A DNA stretch of 64,000 bases from positions 9,982,001 through 10,046,000 of the forward strand of contig AP026541.1 of the NCBI GenBank assembly GCA_026075535.2, written 5' to 3'. The translations under genes were made by a program, and so were the position numbers. Positions 9,967-21,274 of this stretch are shown one piece after another. Position 1 is the stretch's first letter; each line of letters begins with the position of its first letter. The DNA comes from Tricholoma matsutake (Eukaryota; Basidiomycota; Agaricomycetes; Agaricales; Tricholomataceae). A model generated the notes under the pieces. It ran no database searches. It was not told the origin of the DNA and saw only the letters and a program-made list of their open reading frames with translations.

Positions 9967-11390
9967 TAGCACTTTGAGGTCTGGTCTGGTCTGGTTTTTT
10001 GCCCATTCTGGGCTGTAACCAGAACCAAACCGGTTCTATTCATATCTACATTACAAGAAAACCATGACTGGGACTGGGGTAGACTGGTCCTCTATGGTTA
10101 CATGTGGTTAGTGGACCAGAAACTACATTTTGGTCCTGACTGGTCATTCAACGGTCAGGACCACATTTATTTACAATAATGCTACTACTACTGTATCAAA
10201 AGACAACAAGTAAATGAAAGAAAAAAAAGAAAAAAAAGCACCCACAATCCACCTTGCAAGCAGTGGCTTGCAAAGCTGGATGCGGGTCATGGCAGGATCA
10301 CTGTTTGGTGACGGTGGTACCAGCGCCGCCGGTTTTGTTGACGTGAGGGATTTGTTGGCATAAGGAGTCATTGGTGGCATCGTTGGCATCGTTGGCATGA
10401 GGGGTCATTGGTATGAGGGGTTGTTGGCATGAGGGGTCATTGGGGTTGTTGGCAGCAATGTTGGCATTGGTGTGAGGGGTTCGTTGGTGTCATTGTTGGT
10501 GTTGTTGGCATGAGGGGTTGTTGGCATCGTTGGTGTGAGGGGTTGTTGGGGTTGTTGGCGGCGACATTGGCATTGGTGTGAGGCGCTCATTGGTGTCATT
10601 GGTATGAGGGGTCATTGGCATTGTTGGCGGTGACGTTGGCATTTGTTCTTCATTGTCATCAACACCTCCATCTCCCCCTACAAGCAGTTGCTCGCAGGCA
10701 GGGTGGGGGTGTGGTGAGCCATCTTTGTTGCTCCTGTAGCATCATTTGTTGTCCTGTTGTCATTATCCACCCTGCAAGCAGATGCTCACAGTGGTGGAGG
10801 GGGGTTGGGGGTCATAACATCATTATACTAAAGCTAGAACCTAGAAAACAACCAAAAATGTTAGTTAGTTTTGAAAAAACAAAGACAAGAAACATACCTG
10901 GGGCCAAATGATGCAGGACATTGTTTGGGCCCCATTTTGTGCATTGAAGATGACTGTTGGCAGTGAGGTTGGCAGTGGGTTGTTGTGGAAGTGTGTGACC
11001 ACAAAAGTGGTGTCATAATATTTATTTAAAAAAGTGGTGTCACTTTTTCATTTTGTGTGCACACACATGACCAAATGGTCCATGCACGGCCACAGGGTAT
11101 ATAAACCCTCACAAACCTCACACAAATTTCAAGGATTGTCCTCATTTTATATTAGTTTGGATTATATAATTTATATTTGGTGTATGTACTTTTTGAAGCT
11201 CCCGGTTAGGTCCAGGACTGGTTATAACCAGTCCTGGTCAGTTCTTTTCATTTGTGTGAGCTGAGTGAACCATAAACTGGACCAGTGTCAGGACCAGTAG
11301 GACTGTGACCAATGGTCCTACAGGACCGGTTACAGTTTGGTTCAGTCCTCAGTCCTTTCCCGGTTTGAAGGACTGGACCTTGAAGCACTA
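9967..11390. mobile_element. hAT-like non-autonomous element H2
   Basis: Left end TAGCACTTTGAGGTC, right end GACCTTGAAGCACTA (plus strand), an imperfect TIR. Flanks GTGGTGGT and GTGGTCTT agree at 6 of 8 positions, compatible with a decayed 8-bp target duplication. Inside are GGCATCGTTGGCATGAGGGG-type tandem repeats (about 10360-10650), P2 palindromes (10252-10275, 10675-10698, 10770-10792), and on the minus strand a P1 palindrome at 10899-10935 followed by donor GTATG and a 57-nt intron (10841-10897) ending CTAG. A TATA module lies at 11050-11110. Confidence 0.65.
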
Positions 11391-11595
11391 GTGGTCTTGC
11401 TGTCTGTTGTTTGCCATTCTGTACCTGTTGTCATTGTGGTGCAAGCAAGTGAGTGTACAAGCATGTGTAAACATATGAATGATCAGTGTTCAACAATGTC
11501 ATGGATGTGCATTTGTGTGCACACAAGGCCAAATGGTCTGTGCACATTGGAGGGGGTATATAAACCCCCATTTCCAATGTTCTTGGTTGGGCAAT
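11391..11595. other. Remnant with TATA module right of H2
   Basis: No gene. 11513-11570 carries CCAAATGGTCTGTGCAC followed by GGGGGTATATAAACCCCC, itself a small palindrome. The segment abuts the truncated end of gypsy B at about 11596 and may be the right part of the element that contains H2. Confidence 0.5.
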
Positions 11596-13360
11596 CCCAA
11601 ATTTAAAATGCCAATAGAAATTGATGAAGCCCAGGAAAGACTGCACCTCTTTCTTGTTTGTGGGCATCAGCCAAGCCATGACCCCATTCACCTTGATAGG
11701 ATCCATCTCCACCTGACCCTCTGAGATAATCAGGCTGAGGTACTCAATCTTGGTCTTCTCAAACTCCCACTTGTCCTGACGAAGGTAGAGTTTGTACCGT
11801 CAAAGCCATTCTAGAATGAGGTGTGTGATGTGATGGTGCTCTTCAACCATGCAAGTGAAGATGAGGATGTGGTTGAGATAGATGCAAACAACACCTTTGA
11901 GGATCAGGTCATGGAAAATGTCATTCATCATGGTCTGAAAGATGGCAGGACTATTAGTAAGGCCAAAGAACATGATGAGCAGTTCAAAAAGACCATGGTT
12001 GGTATGAAAGGCTGCCTTCCACTCATCTCCCTCCTTTATCCTCACATTATTGTAGCCCCAATGGACGTCGAGCTTGGTAAAGTATTGGGCTCCACAGAGC
12101 TGGTTCACAAGTTTGGAGATGAGAGGTAATGGGTAGCAATTTTTGACCGTGATGTCATTGAGCCTTCTGTAGTCTTGAACTGGTCAAAGTGAGCCATCCT
12201 CCTTCTTGACAAAGAAAAAGGGAGAGGCCATGGGTGACTTCAATGGTTGAATACATCCAGAGGCCAGGTGCTCGTTGATGAACTGGTCAAGCTGTCACTG
12301 TTCTTCAGGAGAGAGAGTATAGACCTTGCAGGATGAAGGGGTTGCACCAGGGGTGAGTTTGATCACGTGATCCCATGGCTTGCACGCAGGGAGAGAGTTG
12401 AATGATTCCTTGGAGAACACATCCCCGAACTCATGGAGATGAGGAAGCAGGGAATTAGTAGAGGATTTAGCAGCATTGTTTTTGTGGAAGGCCTCGGCGA
12501 GGCATTGGGATATGTTTGATGTAGCACACACCTCATGCAATGGATGAATCGCAGTGTAGAAGATCTGATCACCTTCCTCCACTTCCTCTGGCTCCTCCTC
12601 ATCATCATCCGAGTCTGGCACCAGATCAGGAACCCCTTCTAACTCCACTTCAGGTATAGGCAGGGGTCCGGCATGACACTTCTGAGTATGTTGTATGGCG
12701 GCCCTCTGTCTATGACGTTCTTGCCTGGCTTCCATGAAACAAGTACAACAGTGGGATGGACATCGGCTCATGGTAACCTCCCCAGTACACCAGTTGACCT
12801 CTGGGTTATGGTCTCAAAGCCACAGATAGCCCAAGATCACCTTCTGCTTTCCTAATTGAGTGACAGCAAAAAGGGCACGCTCACTATGATCTTTGTAATG
12901 GAGGACCAGGTCTACAACCTCTCGGATGGCACCAGCTTTGTTTGGGGAGCCATCCACATTATAAACAGGCATCAGACATGAGAGTGAGCGAGTATTCAGG
13001 CAATGTTGTTGTGCAAGATGGGCATCGATGAAGAGACCAGTCGCACCAGAGTCTAGGAGCACAGAGACACCAAGTATCTGTCCAGTGTCAGTAGTCTGCA
13101 GTTCAATTGCTAGGTTCAAGGAATGTGTAGAGGGAGTGGACACAACAATATATTTGTGTGGTAGTTTATGCTCCCATGATTTAATTTTGGGGTGTGGAGC
13201 AGAGGGAGAGATGGGAAGAGCAGGTATGTCTTCAGCCAACTTCAAAGGGTCAGAGAGGGGAACAGTCACAGAAATAGATTCATTCTCTGGGGATTCAACT
13301 GACAAGACTTCAAAGTGGTTATGGACAGGCAGTGAGGGTGTACGATTCACTCGCTGCGAA
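11596..13360 (-). pseudogene. Ty3/gypsy element B, protease-RT relic (truncated)
   Basis: Minus-strand pol of the same family as gypsy C (38906-44584). The protease domain is within 12814-13350 (ALLFAV..LLDSGATGLFID; DSG active site). RT starts near 12300 and ends at about 11600, where the element is cut, so RNase H and integrase are missing. It has TGA at 12184-12186 (DGSL-stop-PVQDY, arginine in the family), another stop at 11800, and the catalytic YxDD box changed to YLNH (11869-11874). Clearly inactive. Confidence 0.9.
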
Positions 13361-14630
13361 TGGAAAAATCCTGCTCCTCTACAACTTCTGACTTGATCTC
13401 CTCTGCAGCCTGATCCTTTTCCTCCTCAATATCTACAAGCGCCAACAAGTCTTGGAGGAGTTCATCTCACCCCTTGGGGGTGAGCATGTGGATATCCTGA
13501 CAATGGGGACACACTCTGGCCCTGTGCCCAGTTTCCCCACAGCGGTAGCAGAGATCCAACCTATGTGCACGGCTGCGGGCTGCATCAACATCCATTGGTA
13601 CCAGGACATTGACGGCTGGTGTGGGAGTCTGATGGACAGGAACGGGGTTATGGCAGGGAAGTGTTCGATTGAAGGTGTAGGGTGCATGAGTGGTAGTTGG
13701 AGCATGGAATGCAGCATTAAACGCCACATTTGTGAGTCAGTTCTCGTCACAGAGTGAAGCAGCTTCATACCAAGCATAGATATCATCATCCACTGGGTGC
13801 CCTTCCAACATCTGTGCAATCTGGTCCTGAATTTCTCGATTGAGGCCCCATTGGAACTTCACCACCACTGGTAGCCCACTCCCATATCCTGCCATGTCCA
13901 CCAAATCCTTAAACTCATTGATATAATCGTCCATGGATCAACATGCCTGGTGGTAAGAGGATGACTCAAGCCATGTCACTGCTCAGTGGCACTCGTTGAG
14001 GGGACAAAAGTGGTGTACAAACTCTGCTCAAAAGTCACCCCAAGTGGAGAAAGGTAGAGAACCAAGCTCTTTAGTTTGGCGCAGAATACGGTCCACATAG
14101 AGATAGGCATGTTCAGATTTCATGTATGTGAAGGCCCAATAAATTTTTGCAGCCTCATCAACAAATTGATGCGACTGGAGACTGATGTATAATTCACAGG
14201 AATTAAGAAATGAATGCCCCTGCCCACATGCACCATTAAATTTGGTGGGGGGAGACAGTTTGATCTGGGCACGCTCTTTAGTGGGCGCATTTGGCAGCAC
14301 GTCGTTGTTGGGTGCACTTGGAGTCGCAATGGGGGAAATATTGGCCATAGGGTTAGTCTGGAGGGTCCTGACAAAGTTTTCAATTGTAGATTTAAGCAGA
14401 TTGATTTGTGCGCATATTCCAGAAACATCGCTTTCAAGCGCATCGAGGTGCTCTGATGTGTCCATGTTGCTAGGGGGCATGTTTGGCAAAAATGGCAGTG
14501 CAGTAAAGGCGGGACTGTCTGGAATGGTGTGTAGGGAGTCTGTGGAGCTTTGGGAAGTGTTGTCCACTCTGTACCTGCCTATCTTGGGCAGTGCATTCAC
14601 GATTTCAGGCCTTAGGAGAGAGTTTTCTAC
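13361..14630 (-). pseudogene. Ty3/gypsy element B, gag relic
   Basis: Gag of the gypsy B/C family. Capsid-like part 14028-14600 (LKSTIENFVRTLQ, FNGACGQGHSFLNSCELYI), then 13467-13934 with a CX2CX4HX4C zinc knuckle (CYRCGETGHRARVC near 13545). In-frame TGA codons sit at 14028-14030 (WGDF-stop-AEF) and 13467-13469 (TPKG-stop-DEL); both are shared with copy C. The reading continues to AGC GAG TGA just before protease, which is read in the -1 frame. Confidence 0.88.
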
Positions 14631-15008
14631 TATAAGGGTGACCTCAGCCTCTAGCAAAGGGAAATCCGAAGAGAAAACTCTAAGGATCCCTTTGCCGATG
14701 CCCAGTACATGTGAAGATGACAAAAATCAAATAACAACCTAAAAATAGAAAAGGCAGAGATAGGCAGATCAAGGCCACTGAATGACATCATACCAAGGGG
14801 TAGATGTCAGAAGGGGTGCTCCGCCTCTGAATATAAAATTGTCAACATGCACAAACAGGATAGAAAGGGAAATTAGTAATAAAATCTGGAAAAATCATAG
14901 AAAATGAAGAATAGAAGGAAATGAAGTGAGGAAAAATATAGAACAAACGTAAAAAATAGGAGAAGCATGCAGGGCACCCCCCCCCCTAGTCCCCCTAGTC
15001 CCCTTACA
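14631..15008 (-). repeat. 5' LTR of gypsy B
   Basis: Element-sense ends are TGTAAGGG (15008 side) and CCCTTATA (14631 side). It aligns with the LTRs of gypsy C but is 378 bp rather than 243, with extra AT-rich sequence at 14830-14950. Directly inside (14620-14630) is AGAGTTTTCT, complementary to AGAAAACTCT within the LTR: a possible self-priming site. Confidence 0.85.
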
Positions 15009-15260
15009 GAGCTGTTGAGCTGCCATGCTGAAGTGAAGGCCCTTCAAGACCAGCTTGGCACATTGTACAAGGATGCCAGTCATTGTCTGTACATTGCCAA
15101 GGTGGAGAAGCTCAAACAACAAGATATAACATTGAAAACATATGCCATTTTGAAGGAAAGGGTTGAAAATAAGTTCAAATCATTTGAAAGGAGGTTCTCA
15201 GAAATTACACTGTCATCCCACTCAGACACTATGGCTGATCCCCCTGCCGATTCCCAGTGA
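15009..15260 (+). pseudogene. C-terminal fragment of an unknown helical protein
   Basis: An open frame runs into the LTR at its left and ends at TGA (15258-15260). The translated part (ELLSCHAEVKALQDQL, ERVENKFKSFERRFSEI) is rich in K, E, L and predicted coiled coil, and reads like the tail of a real protein. The N-terminal part is missing, apparently removed by the gypsy B LTR. I do not recognise the family; a mobile-element protein or a captured host gene are both possible. Confidence 0.4.
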
Positions 15261-15399
15261 TGTGGAAGGATAATTAATACCTTACTCATTATATACATCT
15301 ATGTAGCTTTTGTCTGTATTCTGTTCTTAATGCACATCATTGTAGTAATATCATTGTTTTTGTGGTCCTATCAAGCTCTGATGTCAGTGCCGCTTCCCC

Positions 15400-16110
15400 A
15401 TTCCCATCCCTGTACCCGTCCCTGCTCCCATCCCCTTCCCTGCAATTGCATTTCAAACATTACTAATGTCTGTACTATGTTCTTAATGCATGTCTATCTG
15501 TACAGTACAGCAAGTAAAGTAGTAATGTAGTCATTGGTTAATTAATAGAGTATGTACAAATATATAGTAAGTTTGATGGCATCCATCGAAACAGATAATA
15601 CAATGTATACAGTCAATAGTCCCCATCCCCACTCCCATTCCCACTCCTGTCCCCATCCCCATCCCCATCCCTGTCCCCTTCCCCTGCAATTGCATTTCAA
15701 ACATTACTAATGTCTGTACTATGTTCTTAATGCACATCTATCTGTACGGTACAGCAAGAAGAATAGTAATGTAGTCATTGGTTAATTAATAGGTATGTAC
15801 AAATATATAGTGAGTTTGATGGCATCCATCAAAACAGATAATACAATGTATACAGTCAATAGTATTCATAGGTTAATATTGCCCATTCCCATGTCCATGC
15901 CCAATGGTGATGCCCTGGCCATCCCTGTGGCCATCCCCGTATCCATGGCCATGTCTGTGCCCATTGCATTTCAAATGTTACTAATGTCTGTATTACATTC
16001 CTAATGCATGTCTATTGTAAGGTATAATAATCAGTGTACAATGTAGTTGTTGGTTAATATAGTATAGTGACTTTATATAGTGAGTTCAACAGTGTCCATC
16101 AAACTCGTAT
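15400..16110. repeat. Tandem repeat of about 245-280 bp, three units
   Basis: The segment GCATTTCAAACATTACTAAT..GTCTGTAC recurs at about 15445, 15690 and 15966. Each copy is followed by TTAATGCA, a TTGGTTAATTAATA stretch, GGCATCCATC and TATACAGTCAATAG. Units differ mainly in the length of a CCCATCCC-type simple repeat between them. Confidence 0.8.
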
Positions 16111-16574
16111 CATTTGATACAATGTAGCTTACCTATGTGGTTCACGAGGGCAGGCAAGGACAAGGACAGGCATTGGCCAGGACAGGCATTGATTGGTGCT
16201 GACAATGACAGTGGGTTGGCATTGACAAAGGTGGGTGTTATGATGAGTGTTCCAGGGCATGGACAGTGTTCATGACGTCGCAGCAGGGGGTATTGAGAAT
16301 GATATTGCCATGGCAAATGTTGGTTCGAGGTGTGGAACAGGGGTGCTTAGACGCGACCCAGAGTGGATGGGGCATGAACTGGATCTATGGCATGAACAGG
16401 GTGTGCTTGCTGGTGCAGACAGTGTTGTTGGTGATGCAGGAGGGTCATAACATGACTACGGTGGCAAAACAGCTCGTTTTGGGAGCTTTAGGGGTGAGCA
16501 GGGCCTCAGGGAGTGGACAGTGTTGTTGGTGACTATATGCAGCGCTGATGAGGTGTGGCTCAGCATGGCTAACA
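16111..16574. other. No gene seen; low-complexity GT-rich segment
   Basis: GGCATGAAC / GGTGTTGTTGGTGATGCAG-type sequence that resembles 19370-19560. After removal of H3, 16574 joins 18432, so this segment and 18440-20520 are probably one older repeat. Confidence 0.5.
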
Positions 16575-16582
16575 GGTGTCTG

Positions 16583-18431
16583 TAGGGTGTAGCACAGGTC
16601 ACACCGTGGGTAAAATTTAACACACCACACCTGCACCTGTCAACACTGCACCTGTTCTAACACCGCAACCATGGTGACAGGTTTAACCCATGGTCTGTCA
16701 TAAAACACCACAGGCGTGACACCATGTATATACACCGTAGTTTTGACTACATTTTTGCCTCGTATTTAGACATTCTACACTGTTGAACATCCTGCATTTG
16801 TATCTTTACTAACTCAACTACACATTGTATACAATACTTGAGCCACAGACAATAAATCTTTGTACAGAGGGACTTATTTTTAATTATTTTTGAAAAAAAA
16901 AAGACACCTCCACCACTCAAGAAGAGCAAAGGAGGGATTTGTGTATTTCATAATTCTATACAATACTAAATAATTTAAAAAAACACTGTCTCGCTCACAG
17001 TGAGACGGGGGGCGAGGAGAGGTCCTTCCCCTTCTTCACAGTAGTGCCCCTGCCCCTTGTGGTCCTGGATCATCCTCCCCATCCTCGTCCCATCCTTTCT
17101 CCCCATTTCCACCCCACAAGCAGTTGCTCGCAGTGGTAGTTTGGGGTGCTGCTGTCATGAGTGTATGGTCTTGCTACCACCTAACCACCCCATGAGCAGG
17201 GGCTCATAGCAGTAGTGGGGGTGAGACAAGGGGCGCCCGTCATTGTCAATAGTAAAATTATTGCCTAAAATGTTTGGGTTAGTAACAATGAAATGAAATG
17301 AGAAAAGAAACAAAACTCACCTGTGGCCCAAGAGACACTGACATCTTGGGCCTTTTTTTGTTTCACCTCATTGTCATCCCCTTCCTCATCGCCATCCTCA
17401 TCGCCATTGCTGCTCGTGTAGTTGTCGTTCATCCCCCTCTCCATCCCTGTCCTCTGGTGTTGTTGTCCCATCTCATTGCTCCCCATTTTGACCCTATGAG
17501 CAGTCACTCATGGTGGCGGTGGTTTGTTGTCGATGTCGTTCTTGTCCCTCGCATCCCCATCCCATTGTCTGGTGTTAGACGACATGGTGGCAGGTACAGG
17601 AGCAGTGGTGGTGGGAGGGAGGTCATTCATTTTGGTTATCAGTCATGTGGCATTGTGGCATTGCTGTGGGTGGGCATAGGTGGGCATGGAGGCATCGTCT
17701 CGTTGTTATAACATAGTTAGAACCTAAAAAAAAGATGAACATATTAGTTAGTTGAAAAAACAAAAAGAAAACAAAAAAAAACTTTTCCTAGAGCCCAAAT
17801 GATGTCCATTGTCATTTGGGTACAATATGGTGAGATAAGACTTGTAGATAACATAAGAGAAACTTGCCTGTGCCTCATCCTGTCCTTGTCCCGTCATTGC
17901 TCCCTGTTTCTGCCCCAAGGGCAGTTGCTCACAGCAGAAGTTGGGGGTGCTGTGGTGGTGATGGTGATGATGGCATGGTGGCCATGGTGGCTGTTGTTGG
18001 TGTTGTTGTTGTTGTTGTTGTGGTAGTCACATCATTGTAAGTTAAAACCTGTAAACAATGCAAATGAAGTTAGTTGAATAAAGAAAAATAAGATATGAAC
18101 AAATAAAAGCTTACCTGGGGCCCAAACAACGATCAAAGTCATTTAGGCCCATTTCATACACTTCGGGTCACTAGAGTAGGACCTAACAAAACTGTTAGCT
18201 GTGAAATAAGAAAGTTGAAATACTTACAAACAATGATTTTGCTGTCATTTCTCCTGATGATCAATGTCCAGCATCTTCTGCAGCCAATTGACCTAAATAA
18301 CCGTTGAGACCCATGACACTGCCAAAATGGGTACGGTATGTCACAGGTCCAGCATTTTGGCAACCATACCTGTACCCGTCAAACCTGTGGGCCATTTACT
18401 GTGGGTTTACCCATACCCATGCTACACTCTA
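16583..18431. mobile_element. hAT-like non-autonomous element H3, with perfect 8-bp TSD
   Basis: Flanked by a perfect 8-bp duplication GGTGTCTG (16575-16582 and 18432-18439). The TIRs start TAGGGTGTAGCACAGG and TAGAGTGTAGCATGGG, matching the YARNG pattern of hAT. Inside: P2 palindromes at 17112, 17187, 17494 and 17913; P1 palindromes at 17323-17355, 17790-17822 and 18113-18150; and on the minus strand an intron-like segment 18049-18114 (donor GTAAGC, CAACTAACTT, acceptor TTTACAG). No transposase ORF, so it would need enzymes supplied in trans. Confidence 0.82.
17112..18150. repeat. P2 and P1 palindromes inside H3
   Basis: P2: 17112-17135 (CACAAGCAGTTGCTCGCAG), 17187-17210, 17494-17515, 17913-17935. 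P1: GGCCCAAGAGACAC..TCTTGGGCC (17323), GCCCAAATGATG..CATTTGGG (17790) and GGGGCCCAAACAAC..TTTAGGCCC (18113). The P1 copies at 17323 and 18113 are next to GTGAGT or GTAAGC donors on the minus strand; at 17790 the site is mutated to GAAAAGT. Confidence 0.75.
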
Positions 18432-18439
18432 GGTGTCTG

Positions 18440-20540
18440 GGGCGAGCTGGGTGGAGTTTCATCGTCTATGAGGGGTCTTGGTTTGTCATTGAGGATGGTG
18501 GGATTGGCCAGGTTGTTTTGATGCGCAAATGACACATTTCGATGAGCAAACATGCTCGTCATCATGTAACTCTGTTGTCTGGGTGTTGGGTTTTCTCTGA
18601 ACAGCATAAGATGGAGCAGGAGCAGTATGATACAGTCTGATGGAAGCTGAGCAGGCAAGGATGATCCTGAAGAGGCAGGTAGATGATTTGAACATTGAGA
18701 TTGGGTCAAACAAGTGGCGTTGCTGGGTGGGCTTTGGGGGCAATAGAGATGTATGAAAGAATATGGGTGACAGTTGAATCTGGGAGTGTGAGGCAGCATG
18801 TGTACATGGGGCCTGGACCAAGCCAGGTGCTTGCAGGAGGGTGAAGAGGTGCTTGATGGAGAAGCTGGGGTGGGTGTTGTTGACCAGACAACATTTTTCA
18901 ATGAACATGTGGGCATGTATGTTCATCATCAATGAACACGTGGGCATGTATGTTCATCATCAATGAACACATTGATGATGACATGGCAGATCTGGTGGAC
19001 ATGTGAGGCAGAGTGGTGGGCTCAGTGTGCGTAATGGCTCAGGGAGTTCAATGGGGGGTCCAGGGAGCGAGCTGGCATTCACGAGGTGCTGTGAGATGCT
19101 TTGAAAAGTGTGGTCTGGGTACAGGACTAGGATTGACAGGGTTTAAACCAGGGTAATTTTACCTGTCCAAGGCCACATTGGTGAAAAATGGCTGTCAGGT
19201 GCAAGAAGAAGGTGTTGACGGTGAAAAATGGGGGGTTGGGATGTATGGGAAGGCCACATTGGTGAAACACAGGTGTCATGTTTGAGGGAAAGGTGTTGAT
19301 GGTGAAAAATGGGGGTTGGGGGTGTGTAGAAAGGTGTTGATGATGAAAAACTGTGTGTGGACAGGCTGCATTGGCACCAGACAGATGTTGGAGGTGACAA
19401 ATGTGGGGTGTCATCAGGTGTCGACAGCATGGTTAGTGATGCAGCAGGGGTGTGGGACATAGGTGGTGGCAAAATGGCTCATTTCTGGCTGAGCTGGGGT
19501 GAGCTAGGGCAGATGGGCAGTGAACAGGGGTGTTCCGATGGGTTTGGTAGCATATTCCATCATTTCTGAGCTGTGGCCTGTGGTCCAGAGTGGGACAGTG
19601 CAGTAGTTTTGGGAGTCGTCAACAGGAGTGTCAATGATGATGTGGCAGCAAAATGGGGCAAATCGAGGGGTTCATCAGGGCTCAAGGGGGCACGCAGGGG
19701 GTGGCAGAGTAATGTGGGATGCTGAATAGGTCGTTGTTGGGGAAGATGGGGCTGGTGGGAGTCGTCTGTTGAGCAGACAGCACGTGAGCATGTAATGCCA
19801 TTTCCTGGGCTGTAGATGGGCTCCATGCATCATTTAGGGCTTGCTGGGGGGTACCTGCAGTGGTGGTGGTCGTCTCAGTGCTAGATGCGGCCGTAGTTGT
19901 CATTTTTGGGCCAGTTGCAGCTGGGTTTGTTGCTGTTGTTGGCTGTGACATGGCAGCATAACGGTGGGGTTCAGGGCATGAGAGGAGGGACTGGGGAGGT
20001 AGCTGGGTGCAGTGGGTTGAGCTGGAAGTGAGTTCCATGAGTTCTGAGCAGTTGGACGTGCTGGAAAACCAGTCGCATCATGGTTATCAACAACATTGAT
20101 GCCATTGACAACTGTGACATGGCATGTGACAGTGGTGATGAAGGGGCCAGTAATGCATGGTTGTAGATTGTAGTAGGCTAGGCATTGTTTGAGTCATCAG
20201 AGGAAGCAGAGTGAGGTGGGAAGAATGAGTGAGCAGTGAGCGAGCAGGTAGTCCAGCGTTGTCAAAGTACAGTGTTGGTGTGAAAAAAATGACCGTTCTG
20301 GTAATTTCAGGAAAAGAGTGTGTGTGAGAGAGTAGAGTGTGGATAGTAAGTTTGTTATAAAAAAAAGTGGAAGGAAGCCGAAGCTTCCAACACTCAAGGA
20401 CACGAGAACTATAAGGAACTTAATATAATTCGATGGGGGAATCTAGAATATGGTACAAGTATTTGAAGTATAGCCTATATACTACTAGAATAACATGTGA
20501 TAAACTGGGTTGCATGTGATATTGTTGTGATGATGTAAGA
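18440..20540. other. No supported gene; diverged repeat DNA
   Basis: A duplicated 20-21-bp unit ATCAATGAACA..GGGCATGTATGTTC lies at 18900-18965. Blocks of GGTGTTGATGGTGAAAAATG recur at 19210-19345 (three copies). Minus-strand ORFs such as 19682-20038 are serine/threonine/proline-rich from simple repeats and show no family resemblance. Confidence 0.5.
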
Positions 20541-20854
20541 GGAACTCTTACAGAGTCATAATGGGGGGAATATTGGTTTTGGAGCTAGTCTGAAGAGTTC
20601 TGACAAAGTTTTTGATTGTAGATTTAAGTGAATCAATTTGTGCACATATTCCAGTAATGTTGCTTTCAAGCGCATTGAGGCACTCTGATGCATCCATGGC
20701 ACTAGGCGGTGCATTAGGTGAAGATTACTTAAGGCAGGAAAGTCTGGAACGGTGTGTAGGGAGTTGTTTGAGCTCTGGGAGGCATCGTCTACTCCATACC
20801 TGCCTATTTTGGCAGCATGTTCACAATTCCGAGCCTTAGGAGAGAGTTTTCTAC
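20541..20854 (-). pseudogene. gag 5' fragment of a fourth gypsy B/C-family copy
   Basis: Aligns with the beginning of gag in copies B and C (IDLSESICAHI-type sequence on the plus strand mirrors LLKSTIENF of gag on the minus strand). It breaks off at about 20541, leaving only the region next to the LTR. Confidence 0.75.
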
Positions 20855-21274
20855 TATAAGGGCAACCTTAGAGGCCACTTAATTAGTGGACTAGCAAAGA
20901 GAAATCTGAAGTTAAAATTATGGTACATATTACAGGGAGTGGAGGCGCACCTAGCAAAGGAAAATCCAAAGAGAAAACTCTAAGGACCCCTTTGCCAATG
21001 CCCAGTATATGTGAAGATTGCAAAAATCAAATAATAGCCTAAAAATAGAAAAGGCAGAGATAGGCAGATCAAGGCTGCCGAATGACATCATACCAAGGGG
21101 GTAGATGTCGGAAAGGGTACTCCACCTCTAAATATAAAACTGTCAATATGCACAAATGTGATAGAAAGGGAAATTAGTAATAAAATAAGGAAAAATCATA
21201 GAAAAGTGAGGAAAAATATAGGATGAATGTAAAAAATAGGAGAAACACATAGGGCACCCCCTAGTCCCCTTACA
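20855..21274 (-). repeat. 5' LTR of the fourth gypsy copy
   Basis: Same ends as the LTRs of B and C (TATAAGGG..CCCTTACA on the plus strand), but 420 bp long owing to an internal duplication around 20875-20970 that repeats the CTAGCAAAG..GAAATC block. Confidence 0.8.

Noticed and set aside
19682..20038. Thr/Ala-rich minus-strand ORF
   Set aside because: Low-complexity sequence within diverged repeats, no conserved motif.
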